From assembly GCA_951812585.1 (NCBI GenBank), contig OX638318.1, positions 2,664,380-2,728,379 on the forward strand: DNA of 64,000 nt, given 5' to 3'. Positions 18,491 through 28,420 of the stretch are shown here, in pieces. The number at the start of each line of letters is the position of its first letter. Positions within the stretch are counted from its first letter, which is position 1. The translations under genes and the position numbers were made by a program. Below the pieces are notes generated by a model. It did no database searches, was not told the origin of the DNA, and was given only the letters and a program-made list of their open reading frames with translations. Source of the stretch: Rhodothermales bacterium. Its GTDB lineage: Bacteria; Bacteroidota; Rhodothermia; Rhodothermales; Bin80.

Positions 18491-21400
18491 TCACGCAGCG
18501 GCCGCAGTACCACGACGTGCGTTGACACGCAGAAAGATGGCCATCAGCGCGGGCACAAGCAGGATCAGAATCGCGGTGGTTATCATGATGCCAACCCCGA
18601 GTGATGCTGCGAAGGGCACCAGGAATTGCGCCTGAATGGCCCGCTCCAGGATGAGCGGCGTGAAGCAAAGGAATGTGGTCACTGAGGTCAGAAAGATGGG
18701 CCTAAAGCGCCCCTTGGCGCCATCGATGATGGCGGCCTTCGCCGAAGCACCTGCGCGAAGCCGATGATCGATAAAGTCGATCATGACCAGCGAATCGTTC
18801 ACAACGACACCGCTGAGACCAAAAAAGCCCATGAAAGATGCGGCACTAACCGCAACGCCCAGCACGAGGTGCCCCAGGACAAGTCCAATGAGTCCGAAAG
18901 GAATGATGGCCATCACAATAAATGGCTTCCGGTAGGACCGCAGCGGAATGGCCAGGAGCGCAAAGATTGCGAGCATCGCAAGCACAAAGCCGCGATATAG
19001 CGCATCCAGCGAATCCAGCTGCTGCTGCTGTTCGCCGCCGAAGGTATAGGTCAGCTCGGGGTTGGCAACAATCAGTTGCGCCAGGATCGTATTCTCAAGG
19101 ATGTCATTTGCTCTTCCGCCCGAAATCACCGCTTCGTTCACATCCGCGGTTACTGTAACGACACGCTGCCGGTCCTGACGCCGGATCGCCGGGGCCGATG
19201 TGCCCATGGTCATCGATGCCACCTGACTGATCGGAACCTCCATTCCCGTGTTAGTGCGAATCAGGTATCTCTCGACATCCGTGATTGCCTTGCGCTCGCT
19301 TTCTGGCAGCCTGGCATAGACGCGCACCTCTTCCCGGTCTCGCTGCATCCGCAAAGCTTCGACGCCAAAAAAAGCTGCCCGCACCTGCTGCGCCATCTCT
19401 TCAACAGTGAGGCCAAGCGTCTGCGCCCTCGGTCTTAGCTCCAGCTGAATCTCTCCGACACCCGGCGTATGATCAGACCGGATGTCAAAGATGCCTGCCA
19501 CGCCGCGGAGGCTGTCCACTACCGCGTCCGCAGTTTCCGCCAGGCGTGCCGGATCGGGGTGTGAAAGCACAACCGCTATAGGGCTGCCTAGATCTATGAC
19601 TTCGCCGCTGAAGGCGATCCCCCGCACATATGGAAGGACCCCCACCGCTTCACGCCAGGCCTGCATCACCGCGATGGTGGACAGGTTCCGCTGCTGGGTA
19701 CTCAAAAGCTTGAATTCGACCGTTGCAATGTTCGCCTGCGGATTCTGCGTGGGCGTAGGATCAAGTCCTCCGCCCTCCACCCGAGGCATCTGGCCGACCG
19801 TTATAGACGTGCCCGACAAGAGCGAAGGGGCGTCGGCCGGCCTCTGATGATCGAGGCTGTCCAAGACTCGCCGTCCCGCCGCTTCCAGTTCCATTGCCAC
19901 CGCGTAGGTTCGCTCCGCTGGCGTGCCGTCCGGCATTTCAAGCGTAGCTGTGATGAAGTCGCCCTCCACGACATCGGCAAAGGTGGTTGGGAGTATGCCC
20001 GCTGGCAATAGAGAGAGGCAGAAAATGAGTAGTCCTATGGACGCGGCTACGATAACGCCTGGATAATCCGTTGCAAATCGCAACGCCCGGCGCAGTGGAC
20101 CATCCAGAAACCAGTTCAGCCACCGGTCCACGAAACCTCGGGTATATGCAAAGAATCGGTCCACCAGATTGGTCGGTATCCAGTCCGGTCCGTGAAGATG
20201 GGACAAATGCCGGGGCAGAATAAAGAGCGATTCGGCCAGCGAAATCAGAAGCATGCTGATAATGATCACCGGCAGCGCGGTCCATACTTCTCCGATTCCC
20301 CCCGGGATAAAAAGCAGTGGCGTGAACGCAGCCACCGAGGTAAGAACCGCGAACGTAAGCGCGTTCTTGATCCGCTTGGCTCCCCGGACCGCGGCAAGGA
20401 CGCCCGGCACTCCCTGCATGCGCTCGTAGTGGATGTGTTCGGCCACGACAATGGCATCGTCGACTATGATGCCGATAGCCAATACGAATGCAAAGAGCGA
20501 GATGGTGTTTATTGCGAGGTCCAGCGTGAGCATCACGGCCAAGGCCCCAACGCCGGAGGTTACAAGGCCGATGACAACCCATAATGCGAGCCGTATTTCC
20601 AGAAACAGGGCTAGCGAGATGAACACCAGCAAAAGACCCAGCAGCCCGTTCCGGACCAGGAGGTTGACCCGCTCCGAATAGGTCTGAGAGTCGTCGTTCC
20701 AGACAGTGACTGAAACGTTCTCGGGCAGGGAAGGGATGATCACACTCTCGAGGTGTTCGTGAACAGCCCGGGCGATGTTCATCACCTGCTCGCCATCAGC
20801 CCGGTACACTTCCACAAACAACGCCGCCTGACCCTGATGCCGAATGATCAGGTCTGTCTGCCGAAACGTGTCGCGAACATCGGCAACTTCCCCAAGGCGT
20901 ACCACAGTTCCATCAATCCGCGCGATAACGGGGATTTCCTCAAAGTCGTGCTGATCATAACGCTGCCCAACCGTGCGGACGCGTACTTCGGCGTCACGTG
21001 TATCGATGCTGCCCGCCGACAGGTCAAGTGAACTGCGACGGATCGCGTGCGCGATATCTTCAAGTGTCAGGCCGAGGGCGCGCAAACGCACCAGCGGTAC
21101 TTCAACGGAAACCTCGTAGTCTTTCGCACCGGTAGTCTCGACCCGGGATATTTCGGACAGTGATTCCAGCTCGTCCTCTACCTGTTTGGCCAACTCCTTC
21201 AAGGAACGCTCCGGGATATCGCCCGAGATTATTAGGCGGATCATGCTGGTGCTGTTGTCCATCTCCCGGAACTGGGGACGCTCGGCTCCACCGGGAAAGG
21301 ACTGTATGCGCCGGACCGCAGTCTGGACTTCGTCCATGGCCTCGCCAATATCCGTGCCGGTCTTCAATTCTACCCTCACTGAGGCCAGCTCTGGAGACGC

Positions 21401-21682
21401 CAATGACTTGACAGACTTGACGCTCTCCAGTGCTTCAACCTGCTCCTCGATCTTGACAATGATTGACTCTTCCACTTCTGTGGGCACCGCACCTGGATAG
21501 ACCACGGATACTTCAATGGTGTTGAAGGGCACCGTAGGCCAGGCTTCCCGCTCCAAGCCGCCGAGCGCGACGAGGCCGGCGGCTATAATGCCAAACATCA
21601 GCAGGTTGGCGGCAACACGGTTGTTCGCCATGTAGGCGATAGGTCCACGCAGCTCGTCCTGAAATGCGTCGTCCCTGTTCAT
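18491..21682 (-). CDS. RND efflux transporter permease
   Basis: A 1063-residue inner-membrane proton/drug antiporter of the RND superfamily. The first membrane helix lies near residues 22-42. A periplasmic porter domain follows (MDEVQTAVRRIQSFP). The central helix block carries the paired aspartates of the proton relay (AIGIIVDDAIVVAEHIHYER) and a second porter domain comes after. Near the C-terminus is the matching helix block FFGLSGVVVNDSLVMIDFID. Drug or lipid substrates cannot be told by eye. It faces the same way as the adaptor gene upstream but is separated from it by 362 bp. Confidence 0.95.
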   Translation of the reverse strand: MNRDDAFQDELRGPIAYMANNRVAANLLMFGIIAAGLVALGGLEREAWPTVPFNTIEVSVVYPGAVPTEVEESIIVKIEEQVEALESVKSVKSLASPELASVRVELKTGTDIGEAMDEVQTAVRRIQSFPGGAERPQFREMDNSTSMIRLIISGDIPERSLKELAKQVEDELESLSEISRVETTGAKDYEVSVEVPLVRLRALGLTLEDIAHAIRRSSLDLSAGSIDTRDAEVRVRTVGQRYDQHDFEEIPVIARIDGTVVRLGEVADVRDTFRQTDLIIRHQGQAALFVEVYRADGEQVMNIARAVHEHLESVIIPSLPENVSVTVWNDDSQTYSERVNLLVRNGLLGLLLVFISLALFLEIRLALWVVIGLVTSGVGALAVMLTLDLAINTISLFAFVLAIGIIVDDAIVVAEHIHYERMQGVPGVLAAVRGAKRIKNALTFAVLTSVAAFTPLLFIPGGIGEVWTALPVIIISMLLISLAESLFILPRHLSHLHGPDWIPTNLVDRFFAYTRGFVDRWLNWFLDGPLRRALRFATDYPGVIVAASIGLLIFCLSLLPAGILPTTFADVVEGDFITATLEMPDGTPAERTYAVAMELEAAGRRVLDSLDHQRPADAPSLLSGTSITVGQMPRVEGGGLDPTPTQNPQANIATVEFKLLSTQQRNLSTIAVMQAWREAVGVLPYVRGIAFSGEVIDLGSPIAVVLSHPDPARLAETADAVVDSLRGVAGIFDIRSDHTPGVGEIQLELRPRAQTLGLTVEEMAQQVRAAFFGVEALRMQRDREEVRVYARLPESERKAITDVERYLIRTNTGMEVPISQVASMTMGTSAPAIRRQDRQRVVTVTADVNEAVISGGRANDILENTILAQLIVANPELTYTFGGEQQQQLDSLDALYRGFVLAMLAIFALLAIPLRSYRKPFIVMAIIPFGLIGLVLGHLVLGVAVSAASFMGFFGLSGVVVNDSLVMIDFIDHRLRAGASAKAAIIDGAKGRFRPIFLTSVTTFLCFTPLILERAIQAQFLVPFAASLGVGIMITTAILILLVPALMAIFLRVNARRGTAAAA

Positions 21683-22044
21683 CGGACGCTAATGGTGGTT
21701 GAGCGGATGATCAGCATGGTGGCTGCCTGCGTAGTCAGCATGTAGTCTGAGGTGCTACGCGTAAGGGGTGCGTGGCCTGCTGCGGCAATTGGTAACCGAA
21801 TTGCACTGGGGCTGCGGCGGATCGCGCTGCAGGCCGCTCTGGCATCCTGCGATGCGCCGCTAATCCCATGCCCGAACCAGGCGCAGCCTCATCGGCCGTG
21901 TCTTTCCGCCGGGACCCGAGCCAGGCGGGTAGATTTGGGATAGTAAAATTCGATTCGCGAATCACGGGTCGTGTCACTGATACGAGCTCACGTTTCATCC
22001 TCGCCTGTGCTTGGCAAAAACGCGTGTGATCCTTGTCGTGGCGC
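21683..22044. other. Spacer between RND adaptor and permease genes
   Basis: A 362-bp gap within what would normally be a tight adaptor-permease operon. It contains a perfect 12-bp palindrome (see its entry) and no protein I recognise. A 123-codon minus-strand frame runs through it but has no family signature. Confidence 0.45.
21952..21963. promoter_or_regulatory. 12-bp palindrome upstream of RND permease
   Basis: GATTCGCGAATC is a perfect palindrome, preceded by an AT-rich TAGTAAAATTC, located about 270 bp upstream of the permease start. It could be a repressor operator controlling the pump. No regulator gene lies nearby and no second copy was noticed, so the role is only a suggestion. Confidence 0.25.
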
Positions 22045-23271
22045 TCATGGTTCGCCTTCCGTGCTCGTCCGAACCGGCATGCCTTCGACTGCCACCTGAA
22101 TGCCACCGATGATTACGGATTGGCCTGCCTCGAGCGCGCCGGTCAGAAAAACTTCGTCATCCGAACGCTGCAGAACGCGCACGGGAATGATGCTCACCGT
22201 ATCGTTGTGTACCACCCAGAGCTCGTTACCAGTTCTTAGCGCCGCCCTGCGCACTCTGAAATACGGGCCCGGAGCGCGACCGTCGATCAGGACTTCCACG
22301 AACTTGCCCACTAGGAGGGGCGTGCTGCCGTAATTGGTGCCCTGTGTGCCCAAGGGAAGGTGCGCACCGCCTGTGAACGGATCCGGCACACGCACGACCA
22401 CCTCGATTGTGCGCGTTTCCTTGTCAAGTGCTGCCTTGGCCCTGTCTACATAGCCGTCCCATGCGAAGCGATCATCGCCGAAATCTGCTATAACGCGGGC
22501 GGGCACGCGTCGAGACGCGTTGCCGGCGCTGAGTGTCCAAAGGCCTGGGATGAGCGCAGCACTAGCATCGGCAAGCGGAGCCACTATTTCCACGGCATCT
22601 GTCGCATACAGACGCCCCACGCTGTGGGCTGACATCACGTATTGACCCACATCTACGAACTCCTCCAGCACGGCGGCGTCGAATGGGGCACGGACCTCAG
22701 TGCGCGCGAGGGCCAACTCTGCCTCTTGGAGCAGTGCGCGGTCTCTGGCCAGCGCGGCTCTGGCGGCCTCCAGCTGCGGTTCCCAAGAGGCCAACGGAGC
22801 GGGGTTTTCCGCCCATTCGCCGCTGGTTTCCAGACGTTTGAACTGTTCATACTGATCACGAGCGATTTGCGCCTCTGCCGCAACCCGCAACAACTCAACC
22901 TCTTGGCTGGCCACGCTGGCACGCGCCTGCTCCACCTTGTTCTGGTAATCGGAATCGTCGATGCGAAAGAGCGGTTGCCCCGCATGAACTCGCCCCCCGC
23001 TTTGGAAATCTGATGCCACCCACACGACTCTGCCCGCGACTTCCGCCGTAACGTCAACTTCAGCGCGTGGGCGAACGGTGCCTGCTCCGTAAACAGGGAT
23101 GGCTCCTTTTCCCGCTGCGACCGTCGTCGTGGTGACGAAAGGAATACGTGTCGGGACAGTCCGTCGGGCAGGCTCGGACCTGAGTGCAACCAAGGTCACA
23201 GCTACGACAGAACACCCGCCGAGTATGGCGCTAGCCAAAATGAAGCTGCGTTTTCTGCTCATGGTTCCCAT
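22045..23271 (-). CDS. RND efflux periplasmic adaptor (HlyD/MFP family)
   Basis: A 408-residue membrane-fusion protein linking the inner-membrane pump to an outer-membrane channel. It has an N-terminal hydrophobic anchor (FILASAILGGCSVVAVTLVAL), then the lipoyl-type half motif AEVDVTAEVAGRVVWVASD. A coiled-coil hairpin follows (about residues 110-190, QARASVASQEVELLRV ... LARDRALLQEAELALART). The second lipoyl half is VRAPFDAAVLEEFVDVGQYV, and the rest is beta-barrel and membrane-proximal domains. An alternative ATG lies three codons in. It pairs with the permease downstream; no intact TolC partner lies in the window. Confidence 0.92.
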   Translation of the reverse strand: MGTMSRKRSFILASAILGGCSVVAVTLVALRSEPARRTVPTRIPFVTTTTVAAGKGAIPVYGAGTVRPRAEVDVTAEVAGRVVWVASDFQSGGRVHAGQPLFRIDDSDYQNKVEQARASVASQEVELLRVAAEAQIARDQYEQFKRLETSGEWAENPAPLASWEPQLEAARAALARDRALLQEAELALARTEVRAPFDAAVLEEFVDVGQYVMSAHSVGRLYATDAVEIVAPLADASAALIPGLWTLSAGNASRRVPARVIADFGDDRFAWDGYVDRAKAALDKETRTIEVVVRVPDPFTGGAHLPLGTQGTNYGSTPLLVGKFVEVLIDGRAPGPYFRVRRAALRTGNELWVVHNDTVSIIPVRVLQRSDDEVFLTGALEAGQSVIIGGIQVAVEGMPVRTSTEGEP

Positions 23272-24194
23272 TTGTGCCGCCTCATCGTTTACTCAGCACT
23301 TTCCAACGGTGTCGGGTTGGTGTCGGATTTTGAAATGATGTTCGAAATGCAGCCTGCGCAGCCGTCATTATGACTGCAAGTTGCCCATGTAGCAGCGGTG
23401 GTTAAGGCCTGAGGCGACCCGTGCCACGCCAAAGCTAAGGAATAACCACATAACGGCTTCGGCTGTTTGCCGACTTAGAGGAATCAGCTACATGATGGAC
23501 ATCCGCTGAATCGCAGTGCATGTGTCGCGTCCTTGCGCTTGCAAGATCTATACTGGGCCCTATCGGAGCCATTGCTGCGCATGTTGGGGTCAGTCCGCTG
23601 CGCTGTTCAGGTACTTGGCAAGGCGGCGCAAGCACCGCGCCTCTTGGAGCGCTCACGGTGCGCCTGCGTGCGGCCACTATGCAGGACCGCATTGCCACTA
23701 GTGAGCGCTGAACATGATTCCCTATATTAGCTTAGCCGATGCAAGTGCTTGGGCAGGCAGTACGGATTCATCCAACTGCCCAGGATCGCAAGGGCTGAGC
23801 GGTACGGCTCAGTCCGGGCAGAGTATATTAATGCCGATAAGCGTCAGGCCCTGCGCGATTTCAGTCTGGGTCGAAGGCATGGTGCCACTTAAGCGGACTC
23901 GCCTACCACTGCATCAGCGACCAGTACTGCGGTACTCTGAATGCAGTCTCCAGCGGAGCGCCATGGGACTCTCGGGGTATTGCGTAGCCAGGCAGCACAT
24001 TGTGGGCACCGGCAAACAAGGTTGCAACCATACTGTCCACAAGTTCGATGTGACTCGGTGGTGCTTCAACGATTCGACGACAGTTCCCAGCGTGGGCTCC
24101 GGATTTTTCGTGGAGCAACCACTGGGGGTGCTCCGCAATGCTGCCGGTGCCGACCGTGGCATTTTGTCCCAATAGCCTTTACCGTTGACGACTG
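23272..24194. other. Gene-poor tract before the Rieske oxygenase
   Basis: About 920 bp with no gene I can support. Frames of 60-150 codons exist on both strands, for example minus-strand 23903-24172, but none shows a family motif, signal peptide or credible start. The composition looks like decayed coding sequence rather than a compact promoter region. Confidence 0.45.
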
Positions 24195-25211
24195 ATGATG
24201 GGTTCGCTTCCACCGTTTCCTGAGGGCTGGTACTTTGTCGCTAGCCGCCAGTCCATCCTTAAGAAGAAGCTGATACAGAAGACGTGGATGGGCGAAGAAA
24301 TTGTCGCATGGTGCGACGATGATGGCCAAATCTGCGTAAGCAGTGCGATATGCCCGCATTTAGGGTCCAACCTTGGACCGGGCTCTGGTGCTGTGGTGCA
24401 TGATGGGTGCCTCGTATGCCCGTTTCACGGCTACGCATTCGCGGTCGATGGCAACTGTGTTGCCACGCCCTATGCTCCTCCACCCAAGGCCACGCGTCTG
24501 AAGGTATTTGAAACCAGGGAAGTCCTTGGCATAGTCTTCGCGTGGTGGGGCATCGATGGGCGTCCGCCGCAATGGCACTTTCCAGAAGATCCCGAGACGG
24601 GTCCCGAATGGAGCAGGCTAAGATTCCAGACCATTCGATTCAAGGGACACCCTCAGGAAACGACCGAGAACGCTGTAGATCTGGCACATCTGCGGTACGT
24701 TCATGGCTTCCATAACGTTAGCCGCGCGGATCCCCTGGTTGTGAATGGCGCCTTCCTTGTCAGCAATTTCAACTTCAAGCGCACCCAGCGTATCGCAAAG
24801 GTGGTGAACATCGACTTTGACATCGCCGCGCGTACGGATATCTATGGTCTCGGCTATTCGCTCGTAGAGATTCATGAGCGCTCCATTGAGATGCGCGCGC
24901 GGTTATGGGTGCTTGCCACACCTGTCGACGGCACGGTCATTGACCTGGTGCTGGTCAGCCAGGTGCGGGAGATACGCAAGCCGAAGCGGCCCATTGTCGG
25001 TATAGGATTTCTTCCGCTGCGTGTCCGCCACAGGATCATGAACAAATTCCTGGTGAGCATTCAAAGACAAGAAGTGATGCAGGATGTGGACATATGGGAG
25101 CACAAACGCTACGTGGCTCGTCCAAGACTGTGTCGGTCCGATGGGGAGATCGGCAGGTTCCGGCGTTATTGCAAACAGTTCTACTTGCCTGATTCCGGCT
25201 ACAACGCCTAA
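24195..25211 (+). CDS. Rieske non-heme iron oxygenase
   Basis: A 338-residue oxygenase component. The Rieske [2Fe-2S] ligands are visible as C53-P-H55 and C75-P-F-H78 (ICPHLGSNLGPGSG ... GCLVCPFHGYAF). The catalytic mononuclear iron site is N159-x2-D162-x2-H165-x4-H170 (ENAVDLAHLRYVHGFHNV). The C-terminal domain lacks aromatic-ring dioxygenase hallmarks. The overall plan (short sequence, Rieske domain first, histidine-rich helix about 85 residues later) resembles the sterol/steroid-type group that includes KshA and the cholesterol desaturases DAF-36/Neverland. No ferredoxin or reductase gene is nearby. It starts with ATGATG, and the substrate is unknown. The next gene, a P450 fusion, lies 1.2 kb downstream on the same strand. 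Confidence 0.88.
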   Translation: MMGSLPPFPEGWYFVASRQSILKKKLIQKTWMGEEIVAWCDDDGQICVSSAICPHLGSNLGPGSGAVVHDGCLVCPFHGYAFAVDGNCVATPYAPPPKATRLKVFETREVLGIVFAWWGIDGRPPQWHFPEDPETGPEWSRLRFQTIRFKGHPQETTENAVDLAHLRYVHGFHNVSRADPLVVNGAFLVSNFNFKRTQRIAKVVNIDFDIAARTDIYGLGYSLVEIHERSIEMRARLWVLATPVDGTVIDLVLVSQVREIRKPKRPIVGIGFLPLRVRHRIMNKFLVSIQRQEVMQDVDIWEHKRYVARPRLCRSDGEIGRFRRYCKQFYLPDSGYNA

Positions 25212-26404
25212 CCTGCGCTGCGCTCGGGTGGTCGTAATGTCCACACTTCAAATTGCAGCGCGCGCTATCTCACAAGGCAGCCGGGTCGTACAGGCTTTTC
25301 CCCACAGGCGTACGGCAAGTGGACCTTACGTGCGCCTGTGGGATACGAACGCTTGTTTTCCTCAGTTGTGCTGCTAAGCGCTTGTTCGTCGGGGCCTATA
25401 AGACTATTCCCGGTTTGCGTCGCGGCTGTGGGCATGGGCGCAGATGATTGTTGTGCGTTCAGAGAAGCGTCAGCAGCGTACGGCCAGGATCCTCAGATAC
25501 CCACGAGATGCCCAAGCCGCCTGCGGAGGGTGATCGCGGCAGTATGTCAGATCTGGCGTCGTTTCGCACTGCACACCTTGCCCTACAGCTGCAACTTTGC
25601 TTCGCTCCCTGTCAACTCAGTACCTGTTGGGCCACAGCTTGAGTGAAGGCGAAATTGCTGCATCAGCGGAGCGGCCAGGCACATGCCGCCTCCAGGGATT
25701 GCCAGCAGCTAATCTTCAAGGTGCGAGAATGCGAGAAATCGCAAATGGGAAACAGCGTGGCAATCTGCTTGGTGCTGCCCGTTGTTGCCGAACCCGTATG
25801 CAAGCTTGGAGGCCGAAGCCATTCCGTCCAGCAGCCGGCTGGCATCACCCTCTCTGTTCAGCCATGTTCTGCTTCTTATATTCCAAGGGTGGCGCAATTG
25901 GGAGAGGCGCGTTCTGGCCTGCATCATGTGCGCCAGGCGACCGCGTGCGGCTGGATCAGAGCGGTCAATTTGAGCGAGTTACAGAAATAGGGATGGATTG
26001 AGCCGGCAAGGCATCCCTGTTTGCGGACGGTTGATTTTGGCCAACATTTTGTCCACACAATTCGGTACTTTACCTGCGCGGGAACAGGCTGTAGCTTAGG
26101 AGTGCGTCGCTTGTTGATCAACTGCTAAGAGGCTTGGTTCAGGCTGTGTTCGATGCTGCCAGGCAGCTAGGTGCACTGCGTCCGTCTGATGATGCGGAAG
26201 TGGTTCAGCAACTGAGCATGTGCCGTGTGCAGCTACTGGTCAAGTCAAGCGTGATTGCGAGCAAAACAGTGACAAGCAATCACACCACAGGGTATTTGCC
26301 AATGCGGTGCGTCGGCTACGTGTTGAACCGGACCACTGAATTGGTGCGCAGGTTCGTCCCGTCCAATGCGCACAACACAGGTTGTACTGTTCACCAATGA
26401 TAGC
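25212..26404. other. Gene-poor tract between Rieske oxygenase and GPP34-P450
   Basis: About 1.2 kb with no gene I can support. Frames of 100-135 codons (25597-26001 plus, 25643-25990 plus) have irregular composition and no motif. No terminator or clear promoter was recognised. Decayed coding sequence is likely but no parent family can be named. Confidence 0.45.
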
Positions 26405-28420
26405 ATGTCCATGTTTCCCCCAATACGTATTGCCGAAGAGCTGATTCTCCTCATGCTGGACGAACGCAGCGGCTATCTGGATATGGTGCCGAACTGGGAC
26501 TTTTCCTGCACGATAGCAGGCGCCGTACTGGCTGATCTCGCTCTGGAGAATCGCATCGACACGGACCTGGAGCAGCTGATACTGGTGGATCCCAGTCCGA
26601 CCGGAGACACTCTGCTTGATACAATACTACAGGAGATAGCTGCGTCCGAAGAGGCCTCAGATACCCAATTCTGGATTGAGCGGAATGCGAGCCGGTCCGA
26701 TGATATCGTGATGACCGCGCTCGACCGTCTGGTTGACAGGAATATCCTCGACTACGAGCCAGGGGGTTTCTGGGGACTTTCACGCTCGGTCATGCGGTCG
26801 GGAACCTATCCGACTTCCGACCTGAAGACTCGCAAGGAAGCCAAAGCAAGGGTTCTGAACGTCATCTTGAACGACACTATCCCGGACCCGCGCGATGCTA
26901 TACTCATTGCCTTGATGCATACGGCGGGCGGATTCAAAAAAATGCTTGAGCATGAAGATTACGAGGAGAGGCTTGAATGGATCGAGACGATCACTAAGCT
27001 GGAGCTGATAGGGCGCACGGTTGCCGGCGCGGTGAAGAACAGCGCCATCGCGCCCAGAACGCGCCGATTTTTACAAACCAAGCCAATCCCACGGCTCCGT
27101 ATCACTGAGATCTTGCGCCAGCGTGACTTTTTCATCGGCAACATTGCCAAGGCGATGTGCGGGATCTACCAGACGCACGGGCCGGTTGTTAAGATTCCCA
27201 TGAAGATGGGCAAGGCAAAGGCCGTCGCCTTAATCGGGCCGGGAATCAATCGGTGGGTCAACAAGCACGGACGTTTTTACCTCCGGTCAAAAGATTACAT
27301 CGAGAAGTTCGAGCAAGCGTTCGGTGCATCCAAAACGCTGCCGGGCCTGGATGGTGCGGAGCACCACAAGATGCGAAAGGCACTACGGCATGTGTATTCC
27401 CGCACTGCCTTGGCAGATCGGCTCCCGGAAATGATTGATCTCTGCAGACGGTCACTGGGCCAGTGGAAGAAGGGTGATGTGTTTGGTGCGACTGAAATGT
27501 TTCAGAATCATATCAGCAGTCAGGTGTCGCACCTTTCCATAGGTGTCGACTGCAGTCATTACGTGGACGAATTGCTGAAGTATCAGCACCGTGCGCTGAC
27601 CGTACACGTTCAGGGGGCGATGCCGAAGTTTATGCTTTCAACGCCCAAAATGAGGCGTTACAGACAGCGTGTTGTTGAGCTCAAAGAGGCGATAAGTGCA
27701 TCGCACACGCCGGCGCAGAGGAAGGGAAAAACAATGGATATTCCCGACGCTATTCTGGCGCTCCACAAGAATGATCCGATGTTTATGCCGGAAACCGACA
27801 TGACCTTTCCCTTTGTCGCGTCCATGGTTGCAAGCATCTATCTTGGAAGTGCGCTGAGCTTTGCAATCTTTTGTCTGGTCAACCACCCGGACGTTTACGA
27901 GAGAGTCCACCGTGAAGCCTCCTTGCTATTCAGTAACGGACGATTGCCAGAAGCCAAGGACTTTAACTTGGCCAGCATCGATGTTGCGCACCGGGCCTGC
28001 CTGGAGGCCCAGCGACTGTACCCGGTGATTCCATGGCAGCTGAGAACGGTGATGAACCAGTGCACGGTCAGCGGTTTCGAAATACCCGTTCATACGCGGT
28101 TGCTCATTTGCCAGACCGCCCCCCACTATATGGAGGACCTGTTTGAGAATCCGAGTGCGTTCGACATAGACAGGTACCTTCCAGATCGGGCCGAGCATAC
28201 GGTGCCGGGTGCCTACGCGCCCTATGGGTTGGGGACGCACACCTGCCTCGGAAACCGGTGGGTGGAACTCCAGATGGCGGTGAATCTTCTTCTGATTGTA
28301 TACCATCTGAAGCTGGAGATGGCGTCTGAAAAATACAAGCTCCGCATCAATCCATTTCCGACTTGCGCCCCGGATAAGAAGCTGAAGCTTCGTGTCGCTG
28401 AAGTAACGAATCCCGTCTGA
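26405..28420 (+). CDS. GPP34-cytochrome P450 fusion protein
   Basis: A 671-residue two-domain protein. Residues about 1-220 match the GPP34/GOLPH3 fold family: IRIAEELILLMLDE at the start, the helix AGAVLADLALENRID, then ILVDPSPTGDTLLDTIL. The remainder is a cytochrome P450. The K-helix ExxR is E534-A-Q-R537 (CLEAQRLYPVIPW), and the heme loop YGLGTHTCLG puts the iron-ligating Cys near 614, with Tyr where Phe is usual. The I-helix reads VASIYLGSALSFAIF, so the normal acid-Thr pair appears absent. GPP34 domains bind phosphoinositide membranes in eukaryotes; a membrane-targeting role here is inference. The ATG at 26405 is chosen; 26366 would add 13 residues. No redox partner is adjacent. Confidence 0.88.
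   Translation: MSMFPPIRIAEELILLMLDERSGYLDMVPNWDFSCTIAGAVLADLALENRIDTDLEQLILVDPSPTGDTLLDTILQEIAASEEASDTQFWIERNASRSDDIVMTALDRLVDRNILDYEPGGFWGLSRSVMRSGTYPTSDLKTRKEAKARVLNVILNDTIPDPRDAILIALMHTAGGFKKMLEHEDYEERLEWIETITKLELIGRTVAGAVKNSAIAPRTRRFLQTKPIPRLRITEILRQRDFFIGNIAKAMCGIYQTHGPVVKIPMKMGKAKAVALIGPGINRWVNKHGRFYLRSKDYIEKFEQAFGASKTLPGLDGAEHHKMRKALRHVYSRTALADRLPEMIDLCRRSLGQWKKGDVFGATEMFQNHISSQVSHLSIGVDCSHYVDELLKYQHRALTVHVQGAMPKFMLSTPKMRRYRQRVVELKEAISASHTPAQRKGKTMDIPDAILALHKNDPMFMPETDMTFPFVASMVASIYLGSALSFAIFCLVNHPDVYERVHREASLLFSNGRLPEAKDFNLASIDVAHRACLEAQRLYPVIPWQLRTVMNQCTVSGFEIPVHTRLLICQTAPHYMEDLFENPSAFDIDRYLPDRAEHTVPGAYAPYGLGTHTCLGNRWVELQMAVNLLLIVYHLKLEMASEKYKLRINPFPTCAPDKKLKLRVAEVTNPV

Noticed and set aside
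23903-24172. 89-codon minus-strand frame (HPQWLLHEKSGA ... SLMQW) as a gene relic
   Set aside because: It reads somewhat protein-like, but I could not name any family and it has no plausible start context.
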